The translations under genes were made by a program, and so were the position numbers. Under the pieces are notes generated by a model, which was not told the DNA's origin, did no database searches, and saw nothing but the letters and a program-made list of their open reading frames with translations. A stretch of DNA of 64,000 nt, taken from assembly GCA_036365455.1 (NCBI GenBank), contig JAWQUS010000003.1:2810001-2874000 (forward strand). The letters are read 5' to 3'. Within the stretch, counting starts at the first letter, position 1. Every line of letters begins with the position of its first letter. Source of the stretch: Macrosoma leucophasiata (taxonomy: Eukaryota > Arthropoda > Insecta > Lepidoptera > Hedylidae). Of the stretch, positions 63,131 through 64,000 are shown in pieces.

Positions 63131-64000
63131 AAGTTACAATTTTTACGATCTTACTTAGAACGTGAGATAAATCCGTAACATACCTCAATGAATGTAGGTA
63201 GCAAAAACCTACTACTTTTTTATTTTACACATAAAAAGAACGCTGGAAGAAAGTAGAAGGGATGTGTTCGCGCATCGGTACACTCGCGCACGAAAGTACT
63301 AGCCCTATTGGTTTATTTTTGATCTAGCTTTCGCTTGCGGTTTCGTGTATTGGTAGGCAGATTGAAAACTATATTACATAGAATAACATAAAATGAAATA
63401 AAACACATGACGCGCAGCTTGACCGCCAGCGTTCTTTTTACGTGGCGCGACCTATATATAAACTTCTCGTAGCACAGTGTCGGTTTGACCGGGTACAATG
63501 AAAATTTGTGTGTGTCATTTCATTTGGTAGGTATGAGAATCGGTTGTAGAATATTATTTTTACCCCAAAATGGTAAGATTTGCCCACCACAAATGTTTGT
63601 ATCCTAATTTTTTGACAGATTTTTTTATTTTTTAAGATATGACATTAAAAATACGTATAACTCTTAATTTTCATAATTCTACCTCTAACCTCAATATCTC
63701 AATAGCGGTATTAGTATCTCCACTTTAAATCTATTAGGCGATACGAACGTCGGGACAGCTAGTCTAATATATAAATTTAAGTCAGCGTTGTCATGTTGTC
63801 TTTTGTCGTAATGATAAACAATTTTAGACCTGTTCCAATACATCGTCATCACATTAAAATCTCAAAACAACACATAACATTTCTAACTTCTTATTCTCAA
63901 TGCACATTTCTCATAGAAAGCAACATAATCACAATGTAGTTCCACACGTATAACAAAACAAAGTATCGAGCGCGGAGCAGCTCCAGCTGATCATGTTTTA
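63131..64000. other. Mostly nothing recognised
   Basis: A 61-codon minus frame at 63313-63498 is not recognised. 'aacgtcgggacagctagtct' at 63747-63766 is the end of a family O repeat. Confidence 0.45.

Overview
The window looks like transposon-rich intergenic or intronic DNA from a moth or butterfly. It is AT-rich, and I recognise no intact host gene, rRNA or standard tRNA gene in it. The case for Lepidoptera is the mix of repeats: RTE-like 3' ends closing on (ATG)n or its complement with a 'cagcagtgg' motif, two tRNA-headed SINE families, the 'aaaaccggtcaagtg...tacggaaccct' repeat, and 'ctagctg...ccgcg' repeats. Family letters used below are my own labels. Species and database family names cannot be settled from sequence alone.

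Layout. 0-30 kb is a patchwork of short repeats. About thirty copies belong to one roughly 280 bp family (family A), which has a hairpin next to one end and a T-run at the other. It is mixed with tRNA-derived SINEs (D and E), family B, family F, TIR elements with readable target duplications (hAT-like 8 bp; TTA/TAA 3 bp; TA), and tRNA-like foldbacks (C). 23.85-28.4 kb is the least repetitive stretch. 30.57-34.65 kb is a tandem triplication of a 0.53-0.62 kb unit, each copy split by a different insertion: a tRNA-like foldback, a hAT-like MITE, and a 5'-truncated LINE plus a family A copy. 38.9-41.0 kb holds a second, three-member duplication. 41.2-42.4 kb is an RTE-type reverse transcriptase fragment. 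43.4-49.8 kb is a decayed BEL/Pao LTR retrotransposon on the minus strand. A CR1-like LINE sits inside it, and a Penelope-like element with a GIY-YIG endonuclease sits inside the LINE. 51.7-53.1 kb is another CR1-like LINE on the minus strand, bracketed by two copies of a 133 bp module. 54-64 kb returns to the short-repeat patchwork and includes a 690 bp TIR element carrying an unrelated GC-rich module.

The coding content is the debris of four retroelement types: RTE-like, CR1/jockey-like, BEL/Pao and Penelope-like. None is complete. The nesting and target duplications give a relative order of insertion. The most unusual structures are the hairpin-ended family A with apparently no target duplication, tRNA-like arms forming an 80 bp perfect inverted repeat, and Penelope-type termini that combine long perfect inverted repeats with a stem-loop followed by GAAACGT.
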